A DNA stretch of 51,513 nt, taken from the NCBI GenBank assembly GCA_028819005.1, contig JAPPMP010000014.1:1-51513 (forward strand), written 5' to 3'. Positions 16,444 to 24,901 of the stretch are shown piece after piece; the first letter of the stretch is position 1, and each line of letters opens with the position of its first letter. Below the pieces are notes generated by a model. It ran no database searches and was not told the origin of the DNA. It saw nothing but the letters and a program-made list of their open reading frames with translations. The position numbers were made by a program, and so were the translations under genes. Origin of the DNA: Acidimicrobiaceae bacterium. Its GTDB lineage: Bacteria > Actinomycetota > Acidimicrobiia > Acidimicrobiales > Aldehydirespiratoraceae.

Positions 16444-17490
16444 TCAGGCTCCGGCGCGGGTGCGGCGTGCGGACCAGTGCCGGGTCGCCCCTGCGGACTG
16501 GAACTGCCGGGGTCGATCCTGGGGACCGAGGATCTCGGTGGCGAGCCACAGGCGCTTCAACCAGCGCACCCGGCCGGCGACGGGGTCGTCTTGGTAGGCG
16601 TTGCGGCCGTGCAGCACGTGGTAGTTGTTGACGAACTGCATGTCGCCGGGCTCGAAGGTCATCTCGACACGGTTGCCGGGGTCGTGGATCAGGGCGTCGT
16701 AGGCGTCCATGGCAGCTCGTTGCGTGTCGCTGAGTCGGGGCGCGCCGGCGTGTCGTTGCGAGGCTTCGATGTAGGGCCTTATGTAGCGCACGAACAGCCG
16801 GTCGCCGTGTTCGGTGAACACCGGCACCCGATAGAACGGGTCGCTTCCCTTGCCCTGTTCACCACGGAAGTCGTAGGGAAGAGCCCCGTAGAGCACCGAA
16901 GCGAGTTCCGGGTCGGATTCAACTAGGAGGTTGTGCGCGGCGACCGCGTTGGCCACCAGGCTCTCCCCTCCTGACACGCCCGGGTCCAGGCACAACAGCC
17001 CGATCAGGTCGGATCCGTCGGAGTGGAACGCCTGGGCGACGCCTCCGAGCTCGTTGCCCCGGGCGGTGGGGTCGTACACCGATTTCCCCTGGTCCTTGAC
17101 GTCTCCGAGCAGGTGCCCCTTGACGTTCTGGGGCCATGGCACACCGAGGTGCAGGCCGATCCCCCAGTACATCCACGAGGCGTCCTCGAAGCCGATCCTT
17201 TCGACCGGCAGCGCCGATATCCGACAGAAGCCGCGGCCGTTGATCAGCTCGTCGGCGAGCTGCTCGAGTGCCGGGGCGAGCGTGGGCAGCGGGAACAGCC
17301 CCCTGTCGACGTCGAGCACCTCGTCGGTGTGGCTGCGTGCGACGGCGAGCGCCGATTCGAGTTCTGCGATCTCCTCGTCGCCGAGCCGACAGGTCCAGGC
17401 GTCGCTGTCGGCCACGTCCGCCGCGGTCCAGCAGGCGTGGGTTTCGAGCGGGCGAACTGCCAGGCCGTGTGCAGCTTCGGCGGCACTCAC
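16444..17490 (-). CDS. TauD/TfdA-family Fe(II)/2-oxoglutarate-type dioxygenase
   Basis: The product is 348 residues from a GTG at 17490 that overlaps the preceding stop as GTGA. The facial triad is visible as HSD in VAQAFHSDGSDLIGLLCLDPG and the distal His in NNYHVLHGRNAY. A following Arg (GRVRWLKRLWL) could bind the 2-oxoglutarate carboxylate. SGGESLVANA and PGDMQFVNN are usual family landmarks. Members hydroxylate small acids, sulfonates, phenoxyacids or amino-acid derivatives. Its coupling to the amidohydrolase suggests action on the deacylated product. The substrate is unknown. Confidence 0.85.
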   Translation of the reverse strand: MSAAEAAHGLAVRPLETHACWTAADVADSDAWTCRLGDEEIAELESALAVARSHTDEVLDVDRGLFPLPTLAPALEQLADELINGRGFCRISALPVERIGFEDASWMYWGIGLHLGVPWPQNVKGHLLGDVKDQGKSVYDPTARGNELGGVAQAFHSDGSDLIGLLCLDPGVSGGESLVANAVAAHNLLVESDPELASVLYGALPYDFRGEQGKGSDPFYRVPVFTEHGDRLFVRYIRPYIEASQRHAGAPRLSDTQRAAMDAYDALIHDPGNRVEMTFEPGDMQFVNNYHVLHGRNAYQDDPVAGRVRWLKRLWLATEILGPQDRPRQFQSAGATRHWSARRTRAGA

Positions 17491-19247
17491 CGGCTCTTGC
17501 CGTTCGCGCCATTCGTGCTGTTCGTCGCCATTGCGGGCGGCGGCTGCTCGCCTCGCACCAGCCGACCCGGCAGCGCACCGGTCGCTTCGCCCGACGCGTA
17601 GGTTTCTTCGCCGGCGACGACGGTGTGCAGGTAGCCGTCGGCGCGCTGCAGGACTCGGCGGCCTCCCGCAGGCAGGTCGTAGGCCAGCTCCGGGCCTCGG
17701 ACCCGCAGATTGTCGAAGTCGATGACGTTGAGGTCCGCTCGATAGCCGGGGGCCAGGACCCCTCGGTCGCGCAGTCCGACGGTGCGGGCCGTGTCTCGGG
17801 CCTGGCGCTGTATCAGGAACTCCAGTTCGATCCTGTTCTCCGGCCGGTCGCGGCCCCAGTGCTGCAGCAGCGTTGTCGGGAACGACCCGTCGCAGATGGT
17901 GCCCACGTGCGCGCCGCCGTCGCCGAGGGCGGGGACCGTGAACTCGTGTGTGAGCAGTTCCCGGGTGCCGTCGAGGTTCATGTGGCCGTAGTTGGTCAGG
18001 GGCAGCCACAGCATGTTGGTCCCGCCGTGCTTGCACAGCAGATCGAGGGCGAACTCGGCAGGGCTGGCGCCGACCGCTTCGGCGCGGCGGGCGACTGCCT
18101 GGTCCGGCACCGGTTCGTAGTAGGGCCATTCGCCCATCTCGAACATGTTGTGGAAGTCCTCGATGATGCGCCCGCCGACCAGGTCGCGGGCGATGCCGCC
18201 GCCGGCGGCCAGCAGGCGTGTACGCCGGTCGGGGTCTGTGAGCGCGGCGACCCGCTGCGCGGGGGCCATGTCGGCGACCTCGACCCAGACCGGGTTGCGC
18301 ATGAACGGATTGAGGGTGCATTCGAAGCCCAGAAGGATGCCGATGGGCCGAACCGGGCATTGCCCTGTGATTTCGAGGCCGTCAGCGCGGGCGGTTTCGA
18401 TCCGGTTGAGCAGGTCGTGGTGGAATCCCGCTGAGCGGGGGCTCTCGACGAGGGTGAACGACAGCGGTCGTCTCGACGCTTCGCACATGTCTCGCAATAT
18501 CTGGAACTCGGCGTCGCGGTCGGAGAAGTCGCTCACCAGTTGGAACACCCCGGTGTTGCCGCGACCGACCGCGGCGGCGATCCCGACCAGCTCTTTGGCC
18601 GCGGCGGTCAGGGTCGGGATGAAGTCTCCGGTGGAGGTCTTGTGGTTGGAGGTGCGGCTGGTGGTGAACCCCAGACCGCCTGCCGCGATCCCTTCGGCGG
18701 CGAGTCGGCCCATCGCGTCGATGTCCTGGTCGGTGGCGTCCTCTCGGTTGGCGCCGCGCTCCCCCATCACGTGCAGCCGCAACGCTCCGTGGGGCACCTG
18801 CGCGGCGATGTTCATGTCCTTGGGGCCTTCAAGCGCATCGAGATACTCGCCGAAGGAGTTCCATCCCCACTGCAGTCCTTCGTGCAGGGCCGCTCCGGGA
18901 ATGTCTTCCACGCCTTCCATGAGCTCCACGAGCTTGTCGTGGTCACTGTCGTGCACCGGGGCGAACCCGACTCCGCAGTTGCCGAACACGACGGTTGTGA
19001 CGCCGTGCCAGCTCGACGGCTGCATGCGTTCGTCCCAGGTGGCCTGCCCGTCGTAGTGGGCGTGGACGTCGACGAAGCCGGGGGCGACCAGAGCCCCGTC
19101 AGCGTCGATCTCGCGGTGCGCCGATCCGTTGAGGCGACCCACATCGCTGATCACGCCATCGTTCACCGCGACGTCTGCGGTGCGTCCGGCGGCGCCCGTG
19201 CCATCGACCACGGTGCCGGCCCTGATGATCAGATCATGCTGCGCCAT
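17487..19247 (-). CDS. N-acyl-D-amino-acid deacylase / D-aminoacylase family amidohydrolase
   Basis: The 586-residue enzyme of the urease/dihydroorotase superfamily begins DLIIRAGTVVDGTG at an ATG preceded by GAAGGAGAG. Metal ligands are in FVDVHAHYDGQATWD (HxH). FGNCGVGFAPV is the family's Cys-containing segment, and GDGGAHVGTICD holds the late catalytic Asp. Such enzymes remove acyl groups from N-acyl-D-amino acids or open related amides. The last 20 residues are Asn/Gly-rich and variable. It starts the co-directional series running to 11462, divergent from an enoyl-CoA hydratase. Confidence 0.87.
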   Translation of the reverse strand: MAQHDLIIRAGTVVDGTGAAGRTADVAVNDGVISDVGRLNGSAHREIDADGALVAPGFVDVHAHYDGQATWDERMQPSSWHGVTTVVFGNCGVGFAPVHDSDHDKLVELMEGVEDIPGAALHEGLQWGWNSFGEYLDALEGPKDMNIAAQVPHGALRLHVMGERGANREDATDQDIDAMGRLAAEGIAAGGLGFTTSRTSNHKTSTGDFIPTLTAAAKELVGIAAAVGRGNTGVFQLVSDFSDRDAEFQILRDMCEASRRPLSFTLVESPRSAGFHHDLLNRIETARADGLEITGQCPVRPIGILLGFECTLNPFMRNPVWVEVADMAPAQRVAALTDPDRRTRLLAAGGGIARDLVGGRIIEDFHNMFEMGEWPYYEPVPDQAVARRAEAVGASPAEFALDLLCKHGGTNMLWLPLTNYGHMNLDGTRELLTHEFTVPALGDGGAHVGTICDGSFPTTLLQHWGRDRPENRIELEFLIQRQARDTARTVGLRDRGVLAPGYRADLNVIDFDNLRVRGPELAYDLPAGGRRVLQRADGYLHTVVAGEETYASGEATGALPGRLVRGEQPPPAMATNSTNGANGKSR

Positions 19248-19267
19248 CGTCTCTCCTTCGCGTGTTC

Positions 19268-19282
19268 TGTCACATGATGACA
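19268..19282. promoter_or_regulatory. Inverted repeat TGTCA-n5-TGACA, candidate operator
   Basis: A perfect 5-bp inverted repeat lies 20 bases upstream of the deacylase start, in the 167-bp divergent region shared with the enoyl-CoA hydratase. It could bind a dimeric regulator. The arms are short, so chance is possible. Confidence 0.35.
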
Positions 19283-19414
19283 CTCATTGCGCAGTACGCG
19301 CCTACTCTCGCTGTAGCAAATCTCCTCGCTTACGCCGGAACAAGCGGACACGGGGCAGCGACACGGCCGCTTCACAGGGCCGAACGACACAAGGGCGACA
19401 ACACAGGGTTCGAC

Positions 19415-20200
19415 ATGATTGAGATCACAGACGACAACCGGGTCCGCACTGTCACTCTGATGCGACCCGAAGCCAAGAACGCCATGAACTCCGCCATGTG
19501 GGACGGCCTCGCCGAGGCTCTGATCGAGGCTGAGAGGGCTGCCGGTGTGGCTGTGGTGGTGATCACCGGTTCCGGTGACTCCTTCTCGGCGGGCCAGGAC
19601 GTCATCGAGATGGGTCGCATGGCATTGGGTGGGCCGGCAGAGCGTGAGCGGGTCGAGGGGGTTCACGGGTTCGCCGGCGTCGCCTCGATCCTGATCGATT
19701 TTCCCAAGCCGTTGATCCTCGCGGTCAACGGAATCGGCGTCGGGTTCGGCGCGACGGTCCTCGGGCTGGCCGATCTGGTGTTCATGTCGTCCACGGCCCG
19801 GCTCAAGTGTCCGTTCACGATGCTGGGCGTCACCCCCGAACTGGCAAGCAGCGGCAGCATCCCGGCGTTGATCGGGCGGCAGAATGCGAGTTGGATGCTG
19901 CTGAGCTCTGAGTGGATCACCGCGGACGAGTGTTTGGAGATGGGCCTGGCATTCAAGGTCTGCGAGCCCGACGAGTTGATGGCCACAGCCATGTCACATG
20001 CCCAGATCCTCGCTGCCAAGCCGATCAGTTCGATGATCGCCTCCAAACGCACCATCGTTGAGCCCATCCGAGCGGCTCTGCATGAGGCACACGCCCGCGA
20101 GAACGGTGAATTCGCGGCGCTGATGGGTTCGCCGGCCAACATCGAGGCGATGACCGCGTTCGCTGAGAAGCGACCGCCCGATTTCGACGGAATCGACTGA
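19415..20200 (+). CDS. Enoyl-CoA hydratase/isomerase family protein
   Basis: This 261-residue crotonase-fold protein begins MIEITDDNRVRTVTLMRPEAKNAM. The oxyanion-hole regions are ITGSGDSFSAGQDV and VNGIGVGFGATVLGLADL. The second catalytic Glu of classic hydratases is replaced near TPELASSGSIPALIGRQ. It may therefore be an isomerase, hydrolase or another crotonase rather than a standard hydratase. ATG at 19415 is chosen over upstream codons because the family N-terminus starts here. It is divergent from the deacylase cluster and may share its control. Confidence 0.87.
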   Translation: MIEITDDNRVRTVTLMRPEAKNAMNSAMWDGLAEALIEAERAAGVAVVVITGSGDSFSAGQDVIEMGRMALGGPAERERVEGVHGFAGVASILIDFPKPLILAVNGIGVGFGATVLGLADLVFMSSTARLKCPFTMLGVTPELASSGSIPALIGRQNASWMLLSSEWITADECLEMGLAFKVCEPDELMATAMSHAQILAAKPISSMIASKRTIVEPIRAALHEAHARENGEFAALMGSPANIEAMTAFAEKRPPDFDGID

Positions 20201-20254
20201 GAGCCTGTTCGCTGCAACGTTGAACGCTTGCTGAACCGATCCAAAAAGTGCCAC

Positions 20255-20346
20255 GATTGACTCCGTGCGCACTCGGCTTGTTGTCGGAGGGGTCGCGCGC
20301 CGGGCGGTTCCGCCAGATTGACTCCGTGCGCACTCGGCTTGTTGTC
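20255..20346. repeat. 31-bp direct repeat downstream of the enoyl-CoA hydratase gene
   Basis: An identical 31-base sequence occurs at 20255-20285 and 20316-20346, 61 bases apart, beginning GATTGACTCCGTGCGC. The second copy runs up to the 3' end of the next (minus-strand) gene. It resembles the other post-stop duplications in this window. Confidence 0.9.
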
Positions 20347-20350
20347 CTGG

Positions 20351-20738
20351 TCAGGCCAGCGTGTTGGGAGAGCGATTATCGTGATGGCTCGGCGCAACCG
20401 AGTTGATTTCAGCAGCGCGGTTCTGGAGAACGAAGGCCTGCGCGTCGGCTTCCTCGGCGTTCTTCAACAGGGCCATTCGGGTTTCGAGCAGTTGCTCACA
20501 GGCGACCCAGACATCGCGGGCAATCATTCTGGTGAGTCTCATGCGACTGATCTCTGCGGCGTTGGACGACCACACTTCGGGCAGATGCCGCCGGACACAC
20601 GGTTCCAGCCTGTTCGAGAGGGACATGCGTCTCTGGTCGATGGCAGCGGCGAGCTCACGAGCGGCCGAGGCCTGGGCGAAATACCGGTCGGCGATTGCAA
20701 GAAGTCGCGCGCCTTCGTCTGCATCATGGTTTGGCATT
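20351..20738 (-). CDS. Hypothetical helical protein
   Basis: From ATG at 20738 (MPNHDADEGARLL) the frame gives about 128 residues; an in-frame ATG at 20809 would add 24. The sequence is almost entirely predicted helix and coil-like: RLLAIADRYFAQASAARELAAAI, then LEPCVRRHLPEVW and QLLETRMALLKNAEEADAQAFVLQNRAAEI. I do not recognise the family. The promoter side is an AT-rich island with a palindrome, unlike its GC-rich surroundings, which could mean acquired DNA. No clear ribosome binding site is visible. Confidence 0.55.
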
Positions 20739-20814
20739 GCCGAGGCCTGATCCTCTCTGCTCGCTCTTCCAACTCTCTTCTTGCTTTTCCAACCTATACA
20801 CAGTATCACTTGAA

Positions 20815-20834
20815 ATTATATAGAATTATATAAT
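20815..20834. promoter_or_regulatory. AT-only palindrome in an AT-rich island
   Basis: The arms ATTATATA and TATATAAT are separated by GAAT, within about 50 nearly pure A/T bases (20785-20838) in otherwise GC-rich DNA. It lies between the divergent hypothetical gene and hisN-like gene, so it is a probable promoter/operator region for one or both. Confidence 0.5.
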
Positions 20835-20886
20835 ATATGGCTATTGGCTCCGCCTCTGACGGCATCCGAGCAACTAGCTTCTAAGG

Positions 20887-21660
20887 GTGGCTCAGCCCCG
20901 AACCGCCGACCCGGCAGATCTTGACTTCTGTGTCGAGCTGGCACAGGAGGCGGGTCAGCTCGCACTTGAGTGGTACCGCGGCGATTTCACGGTCGACCAC
21001 AAGCACGATGGTTCGCCGGTGACCGCTGCCGACCTCGCTGTGGAGACCCTGATGCGCGAGCGGCTCGGCGCCGCCTACCCGAATGACTCCGTGCTCGGCG
21101 AGGAGCACCCCGACACTTCTGGGGCATCCGGCAGAACTTGGGTGATCGACCCGATCGACGGCACCAAGGCGTTCATGAAGGGCGTGCCGTTGTTCGCGAA
21201 CCTGTTGGCTCTCGTCGACGAGCACGGGCCCGCCGTGGGCGTGATCCATCTGCCGGCGTTGGATGAGACAGTCTGGGCTGGGCGTGGACTCGGGGCGTTC
21301 TACAACGGCGAGCCTTGCCGGGTCAACGATCACGAGGGCTTGGAGGGGGCTTTCGTGTGTACCAGCGGCTTCGGATACTGGACCGAAACGGCGCTGCCTC
21401 CGCTGCTCGAAAGTCCGGTGGGGTTGCGCACCTGGGGCGACGCCTACGGCTATGCGCTCGTGGCCACCGGCCGGGTCGAAGCGATGATCGATCCCGAGGC
21501 ATTCGCTTGGGATCTCGCTCCCATCGCGGTCGTCATCGCTGAGGCCGGTGGCTGTTTCAGCGCCTTCGACGGCCGAACCGGCGCCGATGTCTGGCGCTCC
21601 GGGTCAGCCATCGCGACCAACAACCGGATCCACGATGAGCTGGTCGCCTTGTTCCAGTGA
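20887..21660 (+). CDS. hisN: Inositol-monophosphatase-family phosphatase, probably histidinol-phosphatase
   Basis: The 257-residue Mg-dependent phosphatase has DGSPVTAADLAVE, the metal Glu in LGEEHPD, WVIDPIDGTKAFMKGVPLFA (DPIDGT) and AWDLAPIAVVIAEAGG. The GTKAF--GVP stretch is the form seen in HisN-type histidinol-phosphate phosphatases, which perform the penultimate step of histidine synthesis, more than in inositol phosphatases. The GTG start at 20887 has no ribosome binding site. A TANNNT box (TAGCTT, 20874-20879) about 7 bases upstream suggests a leaderless transcript. The stop codon lies inside a 32-bp unit repeated 64 bases later. Confidence 0.82.
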   Translation: MAQPRTADPADLDFCVELAQEAGQLALEWYRGDFTVDHKHDGSPVTAADLAVETLMRERLGAAYPNDSVLGEEHPDTSGASGRTWVIDPIDGTKAFMKGVPLFANLLALVDEHGPAVGVIHLPALDETVWAGRGLGAFYNGEPCRVNDHEGLEGAFVCTSGFGYWTETALPPLLESPVGLRTWGDAYGYALVATGRVEAMIDPEAFAWDLAPIAVVIAEAGGCFSAFDGRTGADVWRSGSAIATNNRIHDELVALFQ

Positions 21661-21753
21661 ACGATCCGCCGCTGAGCGAAGTCGCCGACATGCGTGACCA
21701 ACAGCACAAAACCCTGTCCGGTGAATGATCCGCCGCTGAGCGAAGTCGCCGAC
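21658..21753. repeat. 32-bp direct repeat including the hisN stop codon
   Basis: The units 21658-21689 and 21722-21753 differ by one base and both begin TGAA-GATCCGCCGCTGAG. The first TGA is the stop codon of the phosphatase gene, so the duplication copied the gene's end into the intergenic region. Confidence 0.88.
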
Positions 21754-21759
21754 CCCAGT

Positions 21760-22413
21760 TCACCTCACCTGTTCGAGAATCTCTTGGTAGTGCAAGTTCG
21801 GGCTGTTGGGAGCCGAGCCGACGGCCTGGCCGCAGGATGCGCCCGCCTCCGGGGCCACCGGGGAGTATCTCCCCAGGTAGGCGTCGAGGAAGTCCTCGAC
21901 TGCGGGGTCTGACCAGTCGTCTACGGCGAGCTGCCGGGTCCATGCGGTAAGCACAATGGGGTTCGACAGGCCGGGGTACGGCGCAACCAAAGCGAACCGT
22001 TCCGATTTGAGCCGCTCGGTCATCGTTTGCAGAACAGTCGCATCGAGGCCCGGTTGATACGCCACCCAGACAGCGCCATGTTCAAGAGAGTGGACAGCAG
22101 TCTGGTTCTGGATCGGAATGGCATAGATCCCACAGTTCTGCCACGCGGGGAAATGTGCTCCGCTTGCCGGGGGTGTGCGGGCGTAGTCGGCGCAGATCAC
22201 ATGCTCTCTGCCCTGGTCGGAAAGCTCCAGGACTTCGCCCACGGGTAGTCGCCCGGGCGCCGGATTCACCGCGTCGGGACAAACTTCAACGGCAGCGACG
22301 ACCGTTTCGACCGGGGTCGGCGCCGCGGGTTCCGGCTCGGGCTCTGTTGACGAACCGGAATCCCCGCACGCGCTCATCACCAGAGCGAACGCCACGATCA
22401 GCCAAACACGCAC
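21760..22413 (-). CDS. DUF3105 lipoprotein
   Basis: The 217-residue protein has a lipoprotein signal (VWLIVAFALVMSAC, Cys at residue 16) and an acidic Pro-rich spacer. The DUF3105 core follows: TPPASGAHFPAWQNCGIY, then HSLEHGAVWVAYQP, with paired His suggestive of metal or cofactor binding. DUF3105 proteins are common in actinobacteria and have no settled function. It is encoded alone after the dehydrogenase on the same strand (18-base gap), so co-transcription is likely. Confidence 0.85.
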   Translation of the reverse strand: MRVWLIVAFALVMSACGDSGSSTEPEPEPAAPTPVETVVAAVEVCPDAVNPAPGRLPVGEVLELSDQGREHVICADYARTPPASGAHFPAWQNCGIYAIPIQNQTAVHSLEHGAVWVAYQPGLDATVLQTMTERLKSERFALVAPYPGLSNPIVLTAWTRQLAVDDWSDPAVEDFLDAYLGRYSPVAPEAGASCGQAVGSAPNSPNLHYQEILEQVR

Positions 22414-22431
22414 GACACCATTTTAAGCGGG

Positions 22432-23424
22432 TCAGTAATACATGGACACGCCTTCGAAGCGCAGCGGCCGCAGGCCTCGATCGGCAATGTCGTTCAGCAG
22501 CGGGAGTGGATCGGCGACGCCCGCCAGGCCGTAGGCGCCTACAGGACAATCGCCTCTGAGCACCGCCAGGCTGGTGCTGACAGCTACTGCCGCTGCCGCG
22601 GCTGCGGGTCGCTCCACAGCGCCGAACACGATCACCCGCCGCTCGGCGCCGACCATGCCCCGCAGTTCGACGCGCACCGCTCCCAACCCGCCCTCTGCGT
22701 GGGGTGGACGCAGCATGGGCAGAGGGGAGGTCAATCGGTCTCTGCGGGTCGCTGCCATCCGGGCGGTCACGCGTTGCACCCCATCGAATTCGGGGACAAG
22801 CAGCAGCGCGTCGGGCAGCGCGCCCCGGTAGCAGTCGCGACCGCCGATCGGGTCCGGGAAGTATGCGAGTTCGCGCCCTGACCCCGGAGCGCGCGAGGTC
22901 CAGCGCCCATCGCGCCAGTCAAGGCCGACTGATGACAGCGCCTGATGGTGTTGGCGGGCACATGCGGGACCGCCGGTCCCGACTTTGGCGACGTGGATCT
23001 CATCCACTTGATCGAGTTCTGCTGCGCCGTGACGGGCGATGAGGCAGGTCAGTCCGGGCATGAAGGTGGCGCCGACAACGACCGGGATCTGGTGGTGCAG
23101 CGCTTCTTGGTGCAGCGCCAGCAGACGCCGGACTTCTGACAGATGGTTCGACGTCGTTACGACCGGCACTCCATGGTGGACGGCTCGGCGGGCCAGATTC
23201 GCTTGTCCCGCGGCGGCAGTGGCGATCACTGCCAGATCGACCGAGGAGTCGAGGTGGTACCCGTGGCCGAGCTCCGGTCCCCTGCCGATTGTGTTGACGA
23301 GTTGCCGGGAGCGCTCTCTGCGGGTGTCCCGCACTTCGACGTTGGCCACCTGACCGCCGGCCGAGAGTTGCCGGGCGATCCGCGTCCCCGTTGCTCCCGC
23401 CCCGAACACCACAACGTGCGACAT
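22432..23424 (-). CDS. Saccharopine-dehydrogenase-like NAD(P)-binding protein
   Basis: This 330-residue Rossmann protein begins HVVVFGAGATGTRIARQL (GxGxxG). DLAVIATAAAGQANLARRAV and VPVVTTSNHLSEVRRLL then resemble the dehydrogenase/reductase layout of saccharopine-reductase-like proteins. VVGATFMPGLTCLIARH is also typical (GaxxxPGlsc). The catalytic partner domain is small, so enzymatic activity is uncertain. Its ATG overlaps the stop of the small membrane protein gene upstream as ATGA, indicating coupling. Confidence 0.75.
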   Translation of the reverse strand: MSHVVVFGAGATGTRIARQLSAGGQVANVEVRDTRRERSRQLVNTIGRGPELGHGYHLDSSVDLAVIATAAAGQANLARRAVHHGVPVVTTSNHLSEVRRLLALHQEALHHQIPVVVGATFMPGLTCLIARHGAAELDQVDEIHVAKVGTGGPACARQHHQALSSVGLDWRDGRWTSRAPGSGRELAYFPDPIGGRDCYRGALPDALLLVPEFDGVQRVTARMAATRRDRLTSPLPMLRPPHAEGGLGAVRVELRGMVGAERRVIVFGAVERPAAAAAAVAVSTSLAVLRGDCPVGAYGLAGVADPLPLLNDIADRGLRPLRFEGVSMYY

Positions 23425-23579
23425 CAGCGAAGGTCGTCGCCTCGGAGTTCTCGCCAGCCGCCCTTTTGGGGTGGCGAGCCGCCGCTGCCTCGCACCCGGA
23501 TCGCCGCGGCCACTGCGATTCCGGCTCCGATCGCAACGAGGGCTCTTCGTATGAGCGTGAACAGGCCGCTCCTGCCCAT
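23424..23579 (-). CDS. Small single-pass membrane protein
   Basis: A 51-residue frame has a very good ribosome binding site (GGGAGGAA) before ATG 23579. One hydrophobic segment (LIRRALVAIGAGIAVAAAI) precedes a basic Gly-rich tail ending WRELRGDDLR. The stop overlaps the start of the dehydrogenase gene, so the pair is probably one operon. The family is not recognised; the tail could hold the dehydrogenase at the membrane, but that is inference. Confidence 0.65.
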   Translation of the reverse strand: MGRSGLFTLIRRALVAIGAGIAVAAAIRVRGSGGSPPQKGGWRELRGDDLR

Positions 23580-23612
23580 CAGTTCCTCCCGTGGATTTCG
23601 CTGCGCCGAACG

Positions 23613-23686
<74 letters not shown>

Positions 23687-23700
23687 GCAAGGCGACCACG

Positions 23701-24417
23701 CTAGCGGTCAGTCGACCGTTTCGACAAAGAACCTCGTTTCCGGTTTTTTCGCTGGTCGGCGGGCCAGAATGGCGTTTCGTCGACTGGCGGGACAACCGGA
23801 TCGTCGATAGCGGCCTGTTGCCGACTCGTCTGGGGTGCGCCCGGGGCGGGCTGTCGAGGCGGGCCTGTGACATGGCGAGCAGCCCCCGAGGGGGCTTTGC
23901 GGGGTCGTGTCCGCTTCGGGCGGGGCCGGGCGGTCTCCTCTTCCACCACGGTCATCCTCACCCCACCGATCAGATCGCTGATCAGGTTGAACAGCACGGC
24001 CATGAGCACCGTGAACCCTGAGCCGGCAACGACCATCAACAGGCCTCCCAGGGCGCTGACCCTGAATATCTGGTCGGGATTGAAAGTGAAGGTCTCCAAA
24101 GCGAACAGTTCCTTGACGAAGTTCTCCACGTTGTCGACCGTGCCAGCGGTGACTGCGAACCTCCACAGGATCACCCCGGCGATCAACAGGATCGCCCAGA
24201 GGCAGAAGTAGAAGATGATCGACATCTTGAGCACCGACCAGGGCTCGATGTGGCGCACCAGGCGGCGGACCCTGCGGGCACGGAGACGGCTCGCGGTGCG
24301 GCGTTCCAGAAAGGCGGCCAAGAAAGGTTGCTTGAGGTGTTGAGACGGACTGTCTTGCATGCCTGGGGCAGTTGGGGCGCCTGAGTTGCCCGGGGTGGCT
24401 GTAGTGGGTTCACTCAT
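23701..24417 (-). CDS. DUF3566 transmembrane protein
   Basis: The 238-residue protein has a disordered N-terminus and an RRLVRHIEPWSVLKMS motif. Two membrane helices follow (IIFYFCLWAILLIAGVILWRF, then LLMVVAGSGFTVLMAVLFNLI) around a predicted outside loop. A basic Pro-rich C-tail completes it. DUF3566 genes lie next to gyrA and tRNA-Ile across actinobacteria and are linked to cell-wall growth complexes, although the role is poorly defined. No partner gene is adjacent beyond the TadG-like frame. Confidence 0.88.
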   Translation of the reverse strand: MSEPTTATPGNSGAPTAPGMQDSPSQHLKQPFLAAFLERRTASRLRARRVRRLVRHIEPWSVLKMSIIFYFCLWAILLIAGVILWRFAVTAGTVDNVENFVKELFALETFTFNPDQIFRVSALGGLLMVVAGSGFTVLMAVLFNLISDLIGGVRMTVVEEETARPRPKRTRPRKAPSGAARHVTGPPRQPAPGAPQTSRQQAAIDDPVVPPVDETPFWPADQRKNRKRGSLSKRSTDR

Positions 24418-24488
24418 GAAGTTCTTGCATCGGCGAAGCGTCGACCAAGGCGGTGGCCGAAGACTGGGTCAAGTGTAGGGGGAGAACG

Positions 24489-24827
24489 TCACGAACCGAG
24501 ATTTTCCCATACGACCGCGCGCTCCGCTCTCGCAACAGCAACGCCGGCGCCCACTCGGACGCGGACTTCGACCTGGTTCCCGAACGCCGTGTAGTCGACC
24601 AGGACGCCGCCGTTCGCCTCGGCGAGTTCAGTCGCCGCGGCGAATCCCTGCGCTGCTCCCGCCAGTGCGGCAGCGTCGGCAGCGGTCCGCGCTCTCGCCG
24701 AATCGTCGGCTGCCGTGCCCAGCCGGGCGATCGCCAACACGACCACAGCGGCCGACAGCAGAACCACCACCATCATGGGAACGGCCTGGCCACGCGCCGA
24801 TCTGAAAGTCTCGCTCTGTTCGGACAC
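24489..24827 (-). CDS. TadE/TadG-like (Flp pilus) small protein
   Basis: The 112-residue frame starts at GTG 24827. The motif RGQAVPMMVVVLLSAAVVVLAIARLG plus DDSARARTAADAAALAGAAQG is the hallmark N-terminal helix of TadG-like proteins, which are exported and processed by the Flp/Tad pilus system or are loosely related secreted proteins. No tad genes are nearby, so it is an orphan located between gyrA and DUF3566. It could be a small envelope protein using the fold for another job. Confidence 0.72.
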   Translation of the reverse strand: MSEQSETFRSARGQAVPMMVVVLLSAAVVVLAIARLGTAADDSARARTAADAAALAGAAQGFAAATELAEANGGVLVDYTAFGNQVEVRVRVGAGVAVARAERAVVWENLGS

Positions 24828-24901
24828 GTCTTGGCCCTGCCCCTTGTCTCTCGATCGAGTTGCTGGGGGAAGCTGTCCGGATCAGATGTCAGCCGGGCGG
24901 C

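Noticed and set aside
17491..18360. N-terminal extension of the TauD-like protein
   Set aside because: It is an Arg/Pro-rich out-of-phase reading of the deacylase gene; GTG 17490 couples to the deacylase stop.
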